64,000 nt of DNA from Cryphonectria parasitica EP155 (taxonomy: Eukaryota; Ascomycota; Sordariomycetes; Diaporthales; Cryphonectriaceae). Of the stretch, positions 11,803 through 21,745 are shown piece by piece. Each line of letters begins with the position of its first letter. The first letter of the stretch is position 1. The notes under the pieces were generated by a model that saw only the letters and a list, made by a program, of their open reading frames with translations, searched no databases and had not been told where the DNA came from. Location: NCBI RefSeq assembly GCF_011745365.1, contig NW_024468910.1, positions 4,120,068 through 4,184,067 of the forward strand, in the 5' to 3' direction. The translations under genes and the position numbers were made by a program.

Positions 11803-12997
11803 CGCGCCGCGTTTGTACGCACTACTAGCACAGTATGTAAGTCTATACTCCTAAAGCACCAACCTCGGAGTCCGGAATACGGAATACCCCTCAACGGCCT
11901 CTTGTCGCCTCTAAATTAAATCATCGAACCGGTCCAGTCTCACTTCAACCCCTCCCCCCTCCTCCTCGTGTCAAGCCGCTCATCCCATTATGCGGGCATT
12001 CCGGAAACCCCACGGGTCGAGCCGATGTGCGTGCAGTTGTGGGCAAGGGGCCTCGTCCGCCTGGTAGTAGCCACCCTGTAACCTTTTTACTTCTCTTTCT
12101 TGGCCACCCCCCCCCCCTCTCCCCTGGCGCACCCTCCTCTGGAACTTGTCAGCCTCGATTCTTTGCTTGCTTGCTGGTGGCTGCGGAGACCCGGACCCTT
12201 GAAAAGAGGGGCCACCACGCCCTACGCAGAAAAAACGTTGAGGGGGCGTGTTTGTGTGGGAACCCCCTGTAAGGCTACATCACGCGCGCAGTCTCCTTTT
12301 TTGCCTTTCTTTCGTCGTCTCTTCTTACTCTTATCGTTATCGTCTTTCTCTCAGCCCCTTGTCCCTCTCAGCCTGCTAGTTGATTCTACACCGATCTGAA
12401 AGGGGGACGGAAAAGTGACGAGAATCCTTCTTAAGAGACCAAGGTCGTGAAGGTGTGTATTTAAGGCGAGCGCCTCAGTTCTGTTGGATCTGCGGCAGAC
12501 CATTTGGACCCCCTGCCGTAAGCATCGTTAGGCAGGGAAAGGCTTCGAGCCTCCCATAGCCTCTCGCTCTGTAGGAAGAAGCAGTCTGTAGATCCTTGGC
12601 CAGCCAGGTTCTCTGTATTGGTTATGGATTGCACACATGAATAACTTTATGCTCCGTAGTTTTGCTTTGAAATGGCACACTCTCAAACTTTCTCGAGCGT
12701 TATTCAGAGCAGGAGATAGGGTTGGTTGAGTACCTCTTTGGTATTTAATATGTACTACATATATCATTAATGTCAGGTCATTCTGTTTTGTCATGAGCGT
12801 AATTACTGGTTGCCATGAATCAGTGTATCCTATGTTTCCCAACCTCAGAAGAACGGACGACGATGCCATCGCGATAAGCCAAATGCCATGCACGTAGCTC
12901 TTGAGCGAAGGCCCGAGCACAAGTCCCAAAAAAGCAACCACAGCCATTGAGGTGTCTGCAGGCCGCTATTATCCCAATACTACACACTCTCCCATTC
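10145..12997. other. 14-3-3 promoter region and non-coding DNA
   Basis: The first ~700 bp lie upstream of the 14-3-3 start codon; on the coding strand they are purine- or pyrimidine-biased, with a (CT)n stretch at about 10407-10427. The rest, to the lipase stop codon, has CA/GT-rich patches (about 10808-10830, 11767-11803), C runs (11280-11290, 12107-12117) and no supported gene. Confidence 0.5.
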
Positions 12998-14152
12998 TCA
13001 TAGCTCATCCGGCTGATTCACATCATACGGTGGCCGTCCCCAATCCGACGGATCCCCGCCGGGAACACAGAGGCCCAGCCTCCAGAAATAGTCCCGGTGC
13101 GCAAAGAGCAGCTGCCAGAGCTGCAGCCTGCTGCTCTCGCTGCCCTCGGCGATGCAGCCCTGATCCTCGTCGCCCCGGCATAGCCTCAGGTCCTCGACGC
13201 TGGGCGACAGCTCCTTCTTGGTGATGAAAACCTCGCCCGCGTGCGGCCTGTACCCCCACTCGCTCAGCGGCAGCAGCGGGACGGGGTCCTTGACATGCGT
13301 CACGCGGCGGTAGGCCCACCCCTTCTCGTCCTCATCATCCTGGGGAGGGCTTCCGTTGAGACTAAATACCCTGTCGACGAACGCGACGAACCCCGCGTTG
13401 CCGACCTGCGGCTCTCCGAACGTGGTGACTACCAGGTCATCCCACCCCAGTGCGACCTTCATCTCCAGCGCCGCAAGGCACGCTACCGCGCCGCCGAGGG
13501 AGTGGCCCACAAGACGCACTGGGTAGCCCGGGTGCTTCGCCCTCGCGCTCTTCACGGTCGGCAGGACCAGCCTCCTGGCCTGCCGCCAGCTCTCGAGGAA
13601 GCCCATGTGCACGGTGCAGTTTGTACATCTCTGCTCGCTGGTGCCGCCGTTGTCTCCGCCGTCGTCATCACCCTCGTCTGGGTCCGGGTACGGCACGTAT
13701 TCCTGTGGCACTGTGGACAGGTCTATGACCGTGTTGGTCAGGCTATACGTGCCACGAAACGCGACGATAATCGCCGGCTGTTCCCTGCCATCCTCTGAGC
13801 CGTGGTCGACAGCCACATACCCGCAGCTGTCGCTCATGAGCACGCCCGTGTTCCAGGTCGACGCGAGGTGAAGGTTGGGAAAGTCCTTGCACCGGGAGGC
13901 GCAGGTGAAGGGCTGGTAGATGCCCGAGGTGCCGACGCAGTAGGCGATGTCGACGAGGCGGGCGAAGCGCTCGAGGGAGGTGAAGAGGGAAGGGGAAATG
14001 GAGGCTGTCGAGGAGCCATCGCTATCGGTGTCGGGGTGTGAGATGGGTCGTTGGGCGGCGAGAGGGTTCGCTGCGGCGGAGGAGGCCACGACAAGGGCGG
14101 TACTCGTTAGGCCTAGGATGCAGGTGATGAGGAGATTCGAGAGGAGGCGCAT
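12998..14152 (-). CDS. Secreted class-3 (fungal) lipase
   Basis: This is an intronless 384-residue triacylglycerol lipase or related esterase of the fungal class-3 (alpha/beta-hydrolase) family. The chosen ATG at 14152 begins an N-terminal signal peptide (MRLLSNLLITCILGLTSTAL...); the frame is open further upstream but that extension destroys the signal. The nucleophile elbow GHSLGG places the catalytic Ser at about residue 218. THVKDPVP gives the likely Asp at about 289 and AHRDYFW the His at about 352, a full triad. AFRGT near residue 131 matches the oxyanion-hole region. An acidic insertion (DPDEGDDDGGDNGG) follows the lid region. The protein ends in PDEL, which resembles but does not match HDEL/KDEL retrieval signals. 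Substrate cannot be told from sequence. Confidence 0.92.
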   Translation of the reverse strand: MRLLSNLLITCILGLTSTALVVASSAAANPLAAQRPISHPDTDSDGSSTASISPSLFTSLERFARLVDIAYCVGTSGIYQPFTCASRCKDFPNLHLASTWNTGVLMSDSCGYVAVDHGSEDGREQPAIIVAFRGTYSLTNTVIDLSTVPQEYVPYPDPDEGDDDGGDNGGTSEQRCTNCTVHMGFLESWRQARRLVLPTVKSARAKHPGYPVRLVGHSLGGAVACLAALEMKVALGWDDLVVTTFGEPQVGNAGFVAFVDRVFSLNGSPPQDDEDEKGWAYRRVTHVKDPVPLLPLSEWGYRPHAGEVFITKKELSPSVEDLRLCRGDEDQGCIAEGSESSRLQLWQLLFAHRDYFWRLGLCVPGGDPSDWGRPPYDVNQPDEL

Positions 14153-14982
14153 CTTGTAGGAAGTAGCCAGAAATTCAAATGAATTCTTACATGCCTTAGC
14201 GAAGTCGTTGACTTGGCTAGACGTGAAGGCGTCGCATTTTCCCAAGATAGCTGCGAGGATTCGCACGACGTTCTTGTCCAGAATTAGCAGTTGATGCAGG
14301 AGCAGAATCTTTGAAGGTGTCAAGACATGATGATGATGAATGGAGATGGTAAAAGTATGCTGGTCATTTGGTCGAGCCAAGACCACTTTGGGTTAATCAA
14401 TGCACCGACGAAGGCATTGTGGTGGTCACTGGGGAAAGGCAACAATGAGCCACATGACGTCGTTTTGGAGCCGGCCAGGGGGGCGTTTTTGGCGGGGAAA
14501 TAAAAGTGCACCAAACACCCCAGACTCCCCTCCAGGTCAAAACAATGGCTAAAGGATCGATCACTCAGATCTTGGGGACCAGGGTCAACGCCACCAGCCG
14601 CCAACAGATGAACACATGAGGTTCGTTCTAAGGCCTTGTCTGACAAAAACATGCTGGACCTCACGGCTTACAAAGGTCGTTGGGATTGGCCGTCTGGCTA
14701 CGAACTGTCAGACGAACTGCTCACTACAGAAAAGCACCAACGTTCATCTGATGTTGCGACACGATCAACAAAATTCAAGCTAAAGGATGAGCTCGAAGCA
14801 GTCATCAGTATTAAATCCAGCCTTTATTGCTGTACGGATATAAAACTACACTGGGTATATTATCATGTAGCATTTCGACCAGTCAATGAGCATGCCCCCC
14901 GTCCAATGGGAACTGCCACAAAGACTACTAATTATCGTCCTTCATGTCGTGCATCAAGTCTCTTTTTGGGGAAAGCAAGCCC
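14153..14982. other. Intergenic region, lipase promoter
   Basis: This is the 5' flank of the lipase gene and the 3' flank of the small secreted protein gene, both on the minus strand. No other gene is supported. Confidence 0.55.
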
Positions 14983-15563
14983 TTAAGCTGGAACCGGCTG
15001 AGGGATGCCTGAGAAATCCGCTGTGTACGAGTCGTTCCCTGGCAACTTGCACTCCACGCCCAGGCCACTGGTGCAGTTCTGACATATGAGGTCTGGTATC
15101 CACGAGTCCGAGGTGGAGTATGTGCCACTGTACAGCAGGTTAGAGAAATGGAATACGAGAAGTATAATACAACAGCAACCACTCACTTGCAGATCGTCTC
15201 TGCCACACCCAGCAGAAACCCGCCCGCATCCTCGTCGTAACCCCATTGAAATTTGAGCAAGGAATCATCACATGCGTAGTTTGCATATGCGCTGCCCTCC
15301 GCGCTGAGGTCCACCGAGGTCGAGTTCAGCTCGCAGGTTGTCGTGAGGCCGGTATGAGGGTCCAAGTAGCTGAAGTAGGCCTCATCAAGGCTTGTGGAGT
15401 TCGAGCCTGCCGCGAAGAAATTTGAGACGGTGAAGTTCTCAGGAATACAGTCTGTGCTGGCTGCTGCCCTGGGCTGGCGGATAACATAGTCGTGCACAGC
15501 AGGGCGTGGGGTGGCCGCTGCCAAGGAGACGACAGAGGCCAGGATGGAGAAGGCCTTCTTCAT
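14983..15563 (-). CDS. Small secreted cysteine-containing glycoprotein
   Basis: Two exons (15187-15563 and 14983-15127) separated by a 59-bp intron encode 173 residues. The N terminus is a clear signal peptide (MKKAFSILASVVSLAAATPRP). The mature part is unfamiliar: it has seven cysteines (including LICQNC) and about six N-glycosylation sequons (NFT, NST twice, NGT across the splice, NCT, NDS). No membrane segment or GPI tail is visible. Size and composition resemble fungal secreted effector-like or surface proteins, but no known domain is recognised. It sits about 830 bp upstream of the secreted lipase on the same strand, though the two are likely separate transcripts. Confidence 0.8.
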
Positions 15564-17954
15564 ATTGTTGGGTATGACTGACTGGCTTTGAAGAGAAAAG
15601 GTGGGAGTCGTTTAGGAGGAAAAAAAAGTCGAGGTGCCAACGAGGTGACTTGAAGTAGGAGAGTAAAAGGTATGGATGATAAACGAGGAAAAGGAAAAGA
15701 AGGGGAAAGGGTGACCAGCATTGGTTATATCTCCTCTCGATGCTAACTGCCGGTCACTACCCCTGACACCATCTGTGTGTGGCTCGAGTTAGGGTCTCCC
15801 TCCCGACTTGGATTTTGATCTGTACCTTGCAGGTCAAGTTCCGCCCCAAGCAATGCAGATCATCCATCCTAGGGTGGACTCAGTTATGCATATTTAGCGC
15901 TGGATCGTGTCTTTGAGCCCAGCGTAACACGGCTTTACCGGTAGACTCCTCTCTCAACAAGAGGTGCAACTCCAGGAAGATGGGTTTGTACGCTAGATGG
16001 AGATGAGAGAGAGAGGGCTGAACACACAACGGCTCCATCGCGCTGACGGTGGAATACTAGCGTTGACGAGCTTGTCGGCGACCAGCAAAGGCGACTCGTC
16101 TGCTTCGGTGCCTTCAGGCAGTATGCTTGGGAGAAGGGAGAGAAACTGGTCCCAACCTCGCACGCCTCTGCACGCACTACCTTGGCGGGTGCGACATGTT
16201 GTGGTAGGCTGCTTGTCCTCAGGGAGGTGTGCAACGCCTCTTCCGGACTGCCCATTTGGGGTATGCTCAGGTTTATGCATGCTCATTGATTGGCTCTCAA
16301 CGGTCGGAACGTTTCGTTTCAAGTTCCTCAGTCCGGCGGGGCGGCCCACGACCCTTGGTACGTACATAGTACAGAACGAGATGACAGGCACCAGGCGTCC
16401 ATCCCCTATGCAGGCTTGGCTTGCAGGGACAGGAGAAGAACCAAAAAAAGCATAGAAAAAGATGCACTTGACCCTGCCACCCCCCTGTTGCGGCTCAACC
16501 AGTCGCTCGACTGGGTGCCACATAGTACAAGAGAATGTGCCCGTTCCACTTGAGAACGCGATCACAGTAGCAGAACCATTCTTTTCCTTGGTTCGACTCC
16601 TATTTCAGAGGTTTCGTATGCCAAGACACGGCGACAAGACGAGGACACGGCCCGCGTGGGCCCGCAATTGCGACCTCTCGCCCTCTCTCTGCCTTCTTTT
16701 CGCCCATGGGTCCTCTGCGACCACCAACCAACCCTGCTGAAGTTACGCCATCGTTTGTCGATCTGAATGTCCCTCAAAGTTCTTTGCCAACACTTGGTTT
16801 GAACCCGCCCGTTGCACGTCATGTTGATCATGACGATCCATCTTGCAAAAAGACACTAGAACTAGACTCAGATAGCCCCTTTGACATTCCAGGCCGACGC
16901 ACAGCTTTTGTGTTGAAAAACTAAATTGTGACACCACCTTTTGGAAAGGGTTGATTTGCACCAAAAGGCCCCGGTGTGACACGGGACATGGATAGGGTCT
17001 GAGATGCTCAACCCGCGCCGCGGCGGGAGCTCGACCACCCATTTCTGCGACCCCTTCATGACATGGATGGGCGTGTACAATGTCAGCGGGGCTCCAACCG
17101 GCAGCTCTTTGCGACATCTCACGAGATCGTGTTCACGCGTTTGTCCCGAACTTCGGGCCAGAGGGGTACCAACGGCCAAAGCTGCGTCCAGGCGTTGGAC
17201 AACGTCGTCAAACTTTGGGAAAGATTCGAGGGGCTCTTGCACAGCCACCTACGTTTGCCGGGCATGCCTCGTTCTCCCTCTCCAGAGTCGGCCACGATCT
17301 TTGATGACACTTTCTTCGTGTTGGGTAATCTTCAGCCTGAATCCGATCGAATGATACAGAAGTTGGCTTTCCAGGGGGTTTAGATGAATGGATCAATGGA
17401 TCCGCAGTCCAAGTTGGACTGCAGCAATATAAGCTTATTGAATGTAACCTGCGCCTAGCAGCCCTGACAGGGGATCAGAGCGTCCAGCTTACCTCTTAAG
17501 TTCGAGAGATCTTCATGAAGCCTCAATTGAGAACGGTCGTGGTAATGTTTGAAGTCATTGATGCTATATTCTTACACTGTGATATTTTGTAAAGAGAGCC
17601 GTATCTTGGTACAGAGTGCATGCTACCCGCTCCTTATGCCGCCCCAACGCCTAGCTTGGTGCTGTACCAATGCCGCGAAATTCAAAATGTGCTCTTATAG
17701 CTCCGAAGACAACCATCTTTCCCTGAATGGCATGTACAGATAATCATCTGCTCCTCTGGAAGAAGAAACTTATGGCGAGGGTCTTCCTAGCCACATCCTC
17801 CGGAAAGCATGTAGGAGTAGGAGTTGGGCTGGATAACAAATCACAGGGCAGCCTTCTTCCCAAATCATTGCGGCGATTCTTCTTGCAAGGCTGATAGAAG
17901 GCCAGGCCGCTTGCCTCTGCTCATTAGCATCGCATTTGGACACACTTCCTGAGT
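15564..17954. other. Long intergenic region with ambiguous reading frames
   Basis: The first ~400 bp are the promoter side of the small secreted protein gene. Between about 16.0 and 17.4 kb several overlapping frames exist on both strands. The best is 17063-17383 (+, 106 codons, open from 17003), but a frame antisense to it (16868-17248) is equally protein-like, so neither is called as a gene. A 19-bp perfect palindrome lies at 17404-17422. No RNA gene was recognised. Confidence 0.4.
17404..17422. repeat. 19-bp perfect inverted repeat
   Basis: GCAGTCCAAGTTGGACTGC has 9-bp arms around one central base. It lies in non-coding DNA 21 bp after the stop of a doubtful frame. It could be a protein-binding site, a short hairpin, or a remnant of transposon terminal repeats; nothing decides between these. 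Confidence 0.7.
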
Positions 17955-19587
17955 CTACTTCTTCCCTCCCAAGCCCTTGAGCCACTTTGGCATCTTCTTT
18001 GCAGACCCACCGCTGTCAGCAGAGCTCGAAGGCTGAGGTGCCGCCTGCTGATGCCTTGCACTCGTCTCGGGCTCGTCCTCCACCACGGGGATATCAGGAA
18101 CCTCGACCTTGCGAGCAACATTGGCGTACTCGGGCTTCAGAAAGTCTGCCTTCTTGACATGCTGGGACACGCTATCCTCCCAGACGAAGTTGACAAGAAC
18201 GCGGCCGGACAGCTTGTAACCCTTGATCAGCTTGTGCTTGGCACCTGCATCGTCCTTGATATGGCTCTCTGCAGTCGGCGGACCAGGCAGCACGATCTTG
18301 AAGGGCGCCGAGTCATCGGCCATGACGCTACGTACGGCCTTGTACAGCGTCGCACCGGTATCGTCGGGTCCAAACTCCCACTGCGCAGCGGTCCCATCCG
18401 GAAAGCGTGCTTTCACTGTGATCTTCTTAACCGCTGCGATCTTTGCCTCCTCGGCACGGGTTTCAGCCTCGATTTCTGCGTCGGACTTCAGGCGCCTGTT
18501 CACTGCGTTCTCCTGCAACTTCTGCTGATGCATCTGAGCGTGCGCGACTGTGGGCGTGTAGTACGAATCGGGAAGGTCGACGGACGCCGCGGCAGGGGTC
18601 GCGTTGGTAGGAGCAGAGAAAATGTTGGTGGGCTTAAGGGGATCGTGAGGCGGTGCCGCAGGCTCGTCGACGTCCATAGCATCTCCTGTTCCATCTGCAA
18701 TGTTTGCTGCTGACGATATCTCCTTCGTGGTCTCTTGAGCCGCATCATTCGGAGCCTCCTCTGTCACTGTGTTGACCACTGCACCAGATGGCTCCGATAC
18801 ACTTGGTGCCGCAGAGTTCTCGGCCACCGGCGCGGCTGGCGATTCCAGCTTTGGCGCGGCTTCCTTCTCCTTGACCTCGACAGCCTCTTCATCCTTAAAA
18901 AACTGAGATATCTCCTGCATAGCCTCACTGAGGGTCTGTTGGGTGGGCTTGAACGAAAGCTGTATTCCGTGGCTCCCAGAGTCTAGGCCCAGCTGCGACA
19001 GCGTCTTCTGGAAGTCTACCAGCGTCGAGACCTCGCGGTTCATGATCCGCAAGACGGGCATCTCGTAGTACAGCTGGCCACTACCTGCCTGCACTCCATT
19101 ACTTGTCTGTGGAGAAGCACGGTCCGTAAAGCTCAGTCTCTTGTTTTCAGCTGCACCGTCAGCCTCGAACTGCCGTAGCATCTTCCACAGTGTCGTGTCA
19201 TTTCGAAACTTTCTCGTGAGGCGTCTGGTGGACAGGGTCTGGGCCATGGACTCAGGCAGTGTTAAGGCGATGTTGACAACAGTGGGGGTCTTGGACTTGG
19301 CAACGAGTTCTAGCCTGGCACCAGGTGGCAGGCCAGTGACTCGAAACGCATCGTTCAGTTGGAATTGCTTCTTCTGGTGTCTTCACACGGCAGCGGTGTC
19401 AGCTTGGCTCCTCCATACAGGCTGCCAGAGATGGCCCAACCACTCACTTCAGTGTGTACTTCTCAGCAGGCAGCTTGAGCTTTTGGCATGCCTCCTCCAG
19501 GACACTGAACATCGATGTGCCTGGAGTCACCTTCACTACAGCCTTTCTGAGGTCCTGCGCCCAGACCTGCACCGAGGTAGAGGACAT
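17955..19587 (-). CDS. TUG/ASPL/Ubx4-type UBX-domain protein
   Basis: Two exons (19448-19587 and 17955-19380, 67-bp intron) encode about 521 residues. The N terminus is a TUG-type ubiquitin-like domain (KAVVKVTPGTSMFSVLEEACQKL, then LKHQKKQFQLNDAFRVTGLPPGARLELV across the splice). A middle Ala/Glu/Pro-rich region follows. A UBX domain lies at roughly residues 360-450 (ITVKARFPDGTAAQWEF; FKIVLPGPP in place of the usual FPR loop; LIKGYKLSGRVLVNFVWED). UBX proteins of this type are cofactors of the AAA ATPase Cdc48/p97 in protein quality control and membrane traffic. The tail is basic (KKMPKWLKGLGGKK). The start ATG is the first in frame and gives a typical start, but a further upstream exon is possible. 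It shares a promoter region with PUP3 on the other strand. Confidence 0.87.
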
Positions 19588-20376
19588 CTTGGAAGCCTTC
19601 CAGGTGTGGGCGACTTGTTGCAGTGTTGTCGTTTGGTCCTCTAAGTCCCGCTGTCACACAAAAATTGTATACAATCTTGCTATGGTTGATGTCCAGGTCC
19701 TTGGTTCTATGTCGTGTACTGCGTCGTGTGTTGCTAATTGCAGTGCCCCTCCAATAGTAGAGTGAGGGGCAGAGGGGTTATTGGAATGCGCTGCAGCCGA
19801 GCAGCAATAGATTAAATACACACGAGGATGCAAGAAAGTCAAACTGTCCAAATTTATTCTTGAAGAGTAAGGAGAGTGCACAAAGTGGTTACTTGACAGA
19901 AAGGGGTGCAAAGAAGAATGAGGATTAATGTTTGTTGGTAAGTAAGCTGATCTAGGGTGATGCATTACCTCCGTTGAGTTTCGTGGCAAGCCACTTTATC
20001 AGGCAGCCTCGCAGTGAGGTCACCGAGCTGCTAAGCTCTAACGGAACGCGCCAGAAGCTTTGGCTTAGCGAGCCAATCAGCGCTGAGCCACCTTCCAGGG
20101 TGGGCCCCCCCCCTCCAACCCCAGACGGCCTAGACATGCAACGCGCCAGCTCAGGTTGCCTGCACGCTCTAAGCTCTTGAGTATTGGAGCCTCGACCCAA
20201 CGTCAGCTAGCTTGTCCATGCAACTCTAACTCTCCCCCAGACGACACCACCAATTCCACCAGCTCCCCACAAGCCACCTACTACGAGACCTCACAAACCA
20301 CAGGAGTGTCTGCCACACTCTTCATTGCACTCCATCTTCTCTACAGCCTCGACAATCCCCAGATCAGACTGCTAGC
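19588..20376. promoter_or_regulatory. Divergent promoter region, UBX gene / PUP3
   Basis: This 789-bp stretch lies between two divergent start codons, so it must hold both promoters. A short inverted repeat GTGGCAAGCCAC lies at about 19983-19994, near the middle. No other gene is supported. Confidence 0.5.
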
Positions 20377-21257
20377 ATGGTAAGTTCTACCTCTCTTCCC
20401 CAAGACGTAACACACAAGCGACAGACACCAGCTAACCACTAGACAGTCGTCCCCCTTCTCAATAAGTACGAACATCGTCCACCACGGCGAAACGCACCGC
20501 CCCCCCCCCCCCCTTTCCCGGTCTCATCCCCCAACTAATATCTCTCTTCCATAGACGGCGGCGCCTGCGTGGCCATGGTAGGCAAGGACTGCGTCGCTAT
20601 AGCATGCGATCTCCGCCTCGGCCTCCAAGCCCTCACCGTATCCAACAACTTCCCCAAGATCTTCTCGTACGGCTCGACCGTTTACCTAGGCCTGACAGGC
20701 CTCGCCACCGATGTGAGCACCGTGTCGGACCTCTTCCGGTACAAGGTGAACATGTACCGCCTGCGCGAGGAGCGCGCCATCAGCCCCACGACGTTTGCGA
20801 ACCTCGTCTCCTCGTCGTTGTACGAGCGCCGCTTCGGCCCTTACTTTGTCTCCCCCGTCGTCGCCGGCCTCGAGCCCAAGACCGGCAAGCCTTTTATCTG
20901 CGGATTCGACAGCATCGGCTGCATCGACTTCGCCAAGGACTTCATCGTGAGCGGCACGGCTACCGAGCAGCTGTTTGGCATGTGCGAGAACCTGTGGGAG
21001 CCAGACCTGGTACGTCCCCTGCCCCGCCCTCGAGCTTGTATTAGATCAAGGCCTTTTCCTTCTTTCCAGTGTTCTCATTCTTCTTGGCTGACGGGTGGTA
21101 TCTGTGCTTTAAGAGCCCCGACGAGCTCTTCGAGACCATCTCCCAAGCCCTCCTCAACGCCGTCGACCGAGATGCCCTGTCCGGATGGGGCGCGCACGTC
21201 TACATCATCGAGAAGGACAAGGTAACCAAGAGGCTGCTCAAGGGTCGTCAGGACTAA
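20377..21257 (+). CDS. PUP3: 20S proteasome subunit beta-3
   Basis: Pup3 is a non-catalytic beta subunit of the 20S proteasome core. Four coding exons are inferred: 20377-20379 (only the ATG), 20447-20465, 20555-21009 and 21114-21257, giving 206 residues, the usual Pup3 size. The joined N terminus reads [26 protein letters not shown], which is the characteristic start of this subunit. Further conserved blocks are [61 protein letters not shown] and the C-terminal [21 protein letters not shown]. The catalytic N-terminal Thr of active beta subunits is absent, as expected. Intron 2 contains a run of 14 C (20500-20513). Confidence 0.96.
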
Positions 21258-21745
21258 GCCCAAAATGTGGCTCGCTTAGGGGTGGCATTGTAGGGAGAGA
21301 ATTCGAATCAGTAGGGGAGGAAGACGCTGCCTTGACATGAGAGGAGGGGTGCAGTCGAGCAGCTACGACTTTGTTTTCCGCATTGTACGATAGACACCAG
21401 ACACATCATGACAAATCGGTGGCTTAATATGAATCAAGTGAGCCATATTCTCAAATCCAATATGGGTGACAGGACGGATGAACTTTGTAATGCGCGCAGG
21501 TAGACGTTGCAGGTACAGGACGGGAGCACGCTCCGTTCATCGATCTATATGGCTTTCCACTTTTGGATCTCGCAAACTATGGATTGGAGTTTTTTTCTAT
21601 TCACCGGCGCATTCATACGATGCACCGCATAGCAGGTGTCTGTCTGAGATCTAAAGTTAATGGTACAAGTCTGACTGTACATAACCGCCTTCTATGCCTG
21701 TATGATGCAATATAGCTCTTCTTTTTCCTCCAACCGGATCATCAT
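21258..21745. other. Region between convergent genes PUP3 and Ca2+-ATPase
   Basis: This must contain the two 3' UTRs. No gene or clear repeat is seen. Confidence 0.6.

Noticed and set aside
12528..12947. 139-codon minus-strand frame
   Set aside because: Low GC at third positions and no recognisable domain; probably chance in the 3' flank of the lipase.
14153..14386. N-terminal extension of the lipase frame
   Set aside because: Using the upstream ATG would bury the clear signal peptide that starts at 14152.
15997..16455. 152-codon + strand frame, with an antisense frame of similar length
   Set aside because: Neither strand shows a domain or sustained codon bias.
16868..17383. Protein-like frames on both strands
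   Set aside because: The two strands cannot be separated by sequence alone; kept as a finding, not as a gene.
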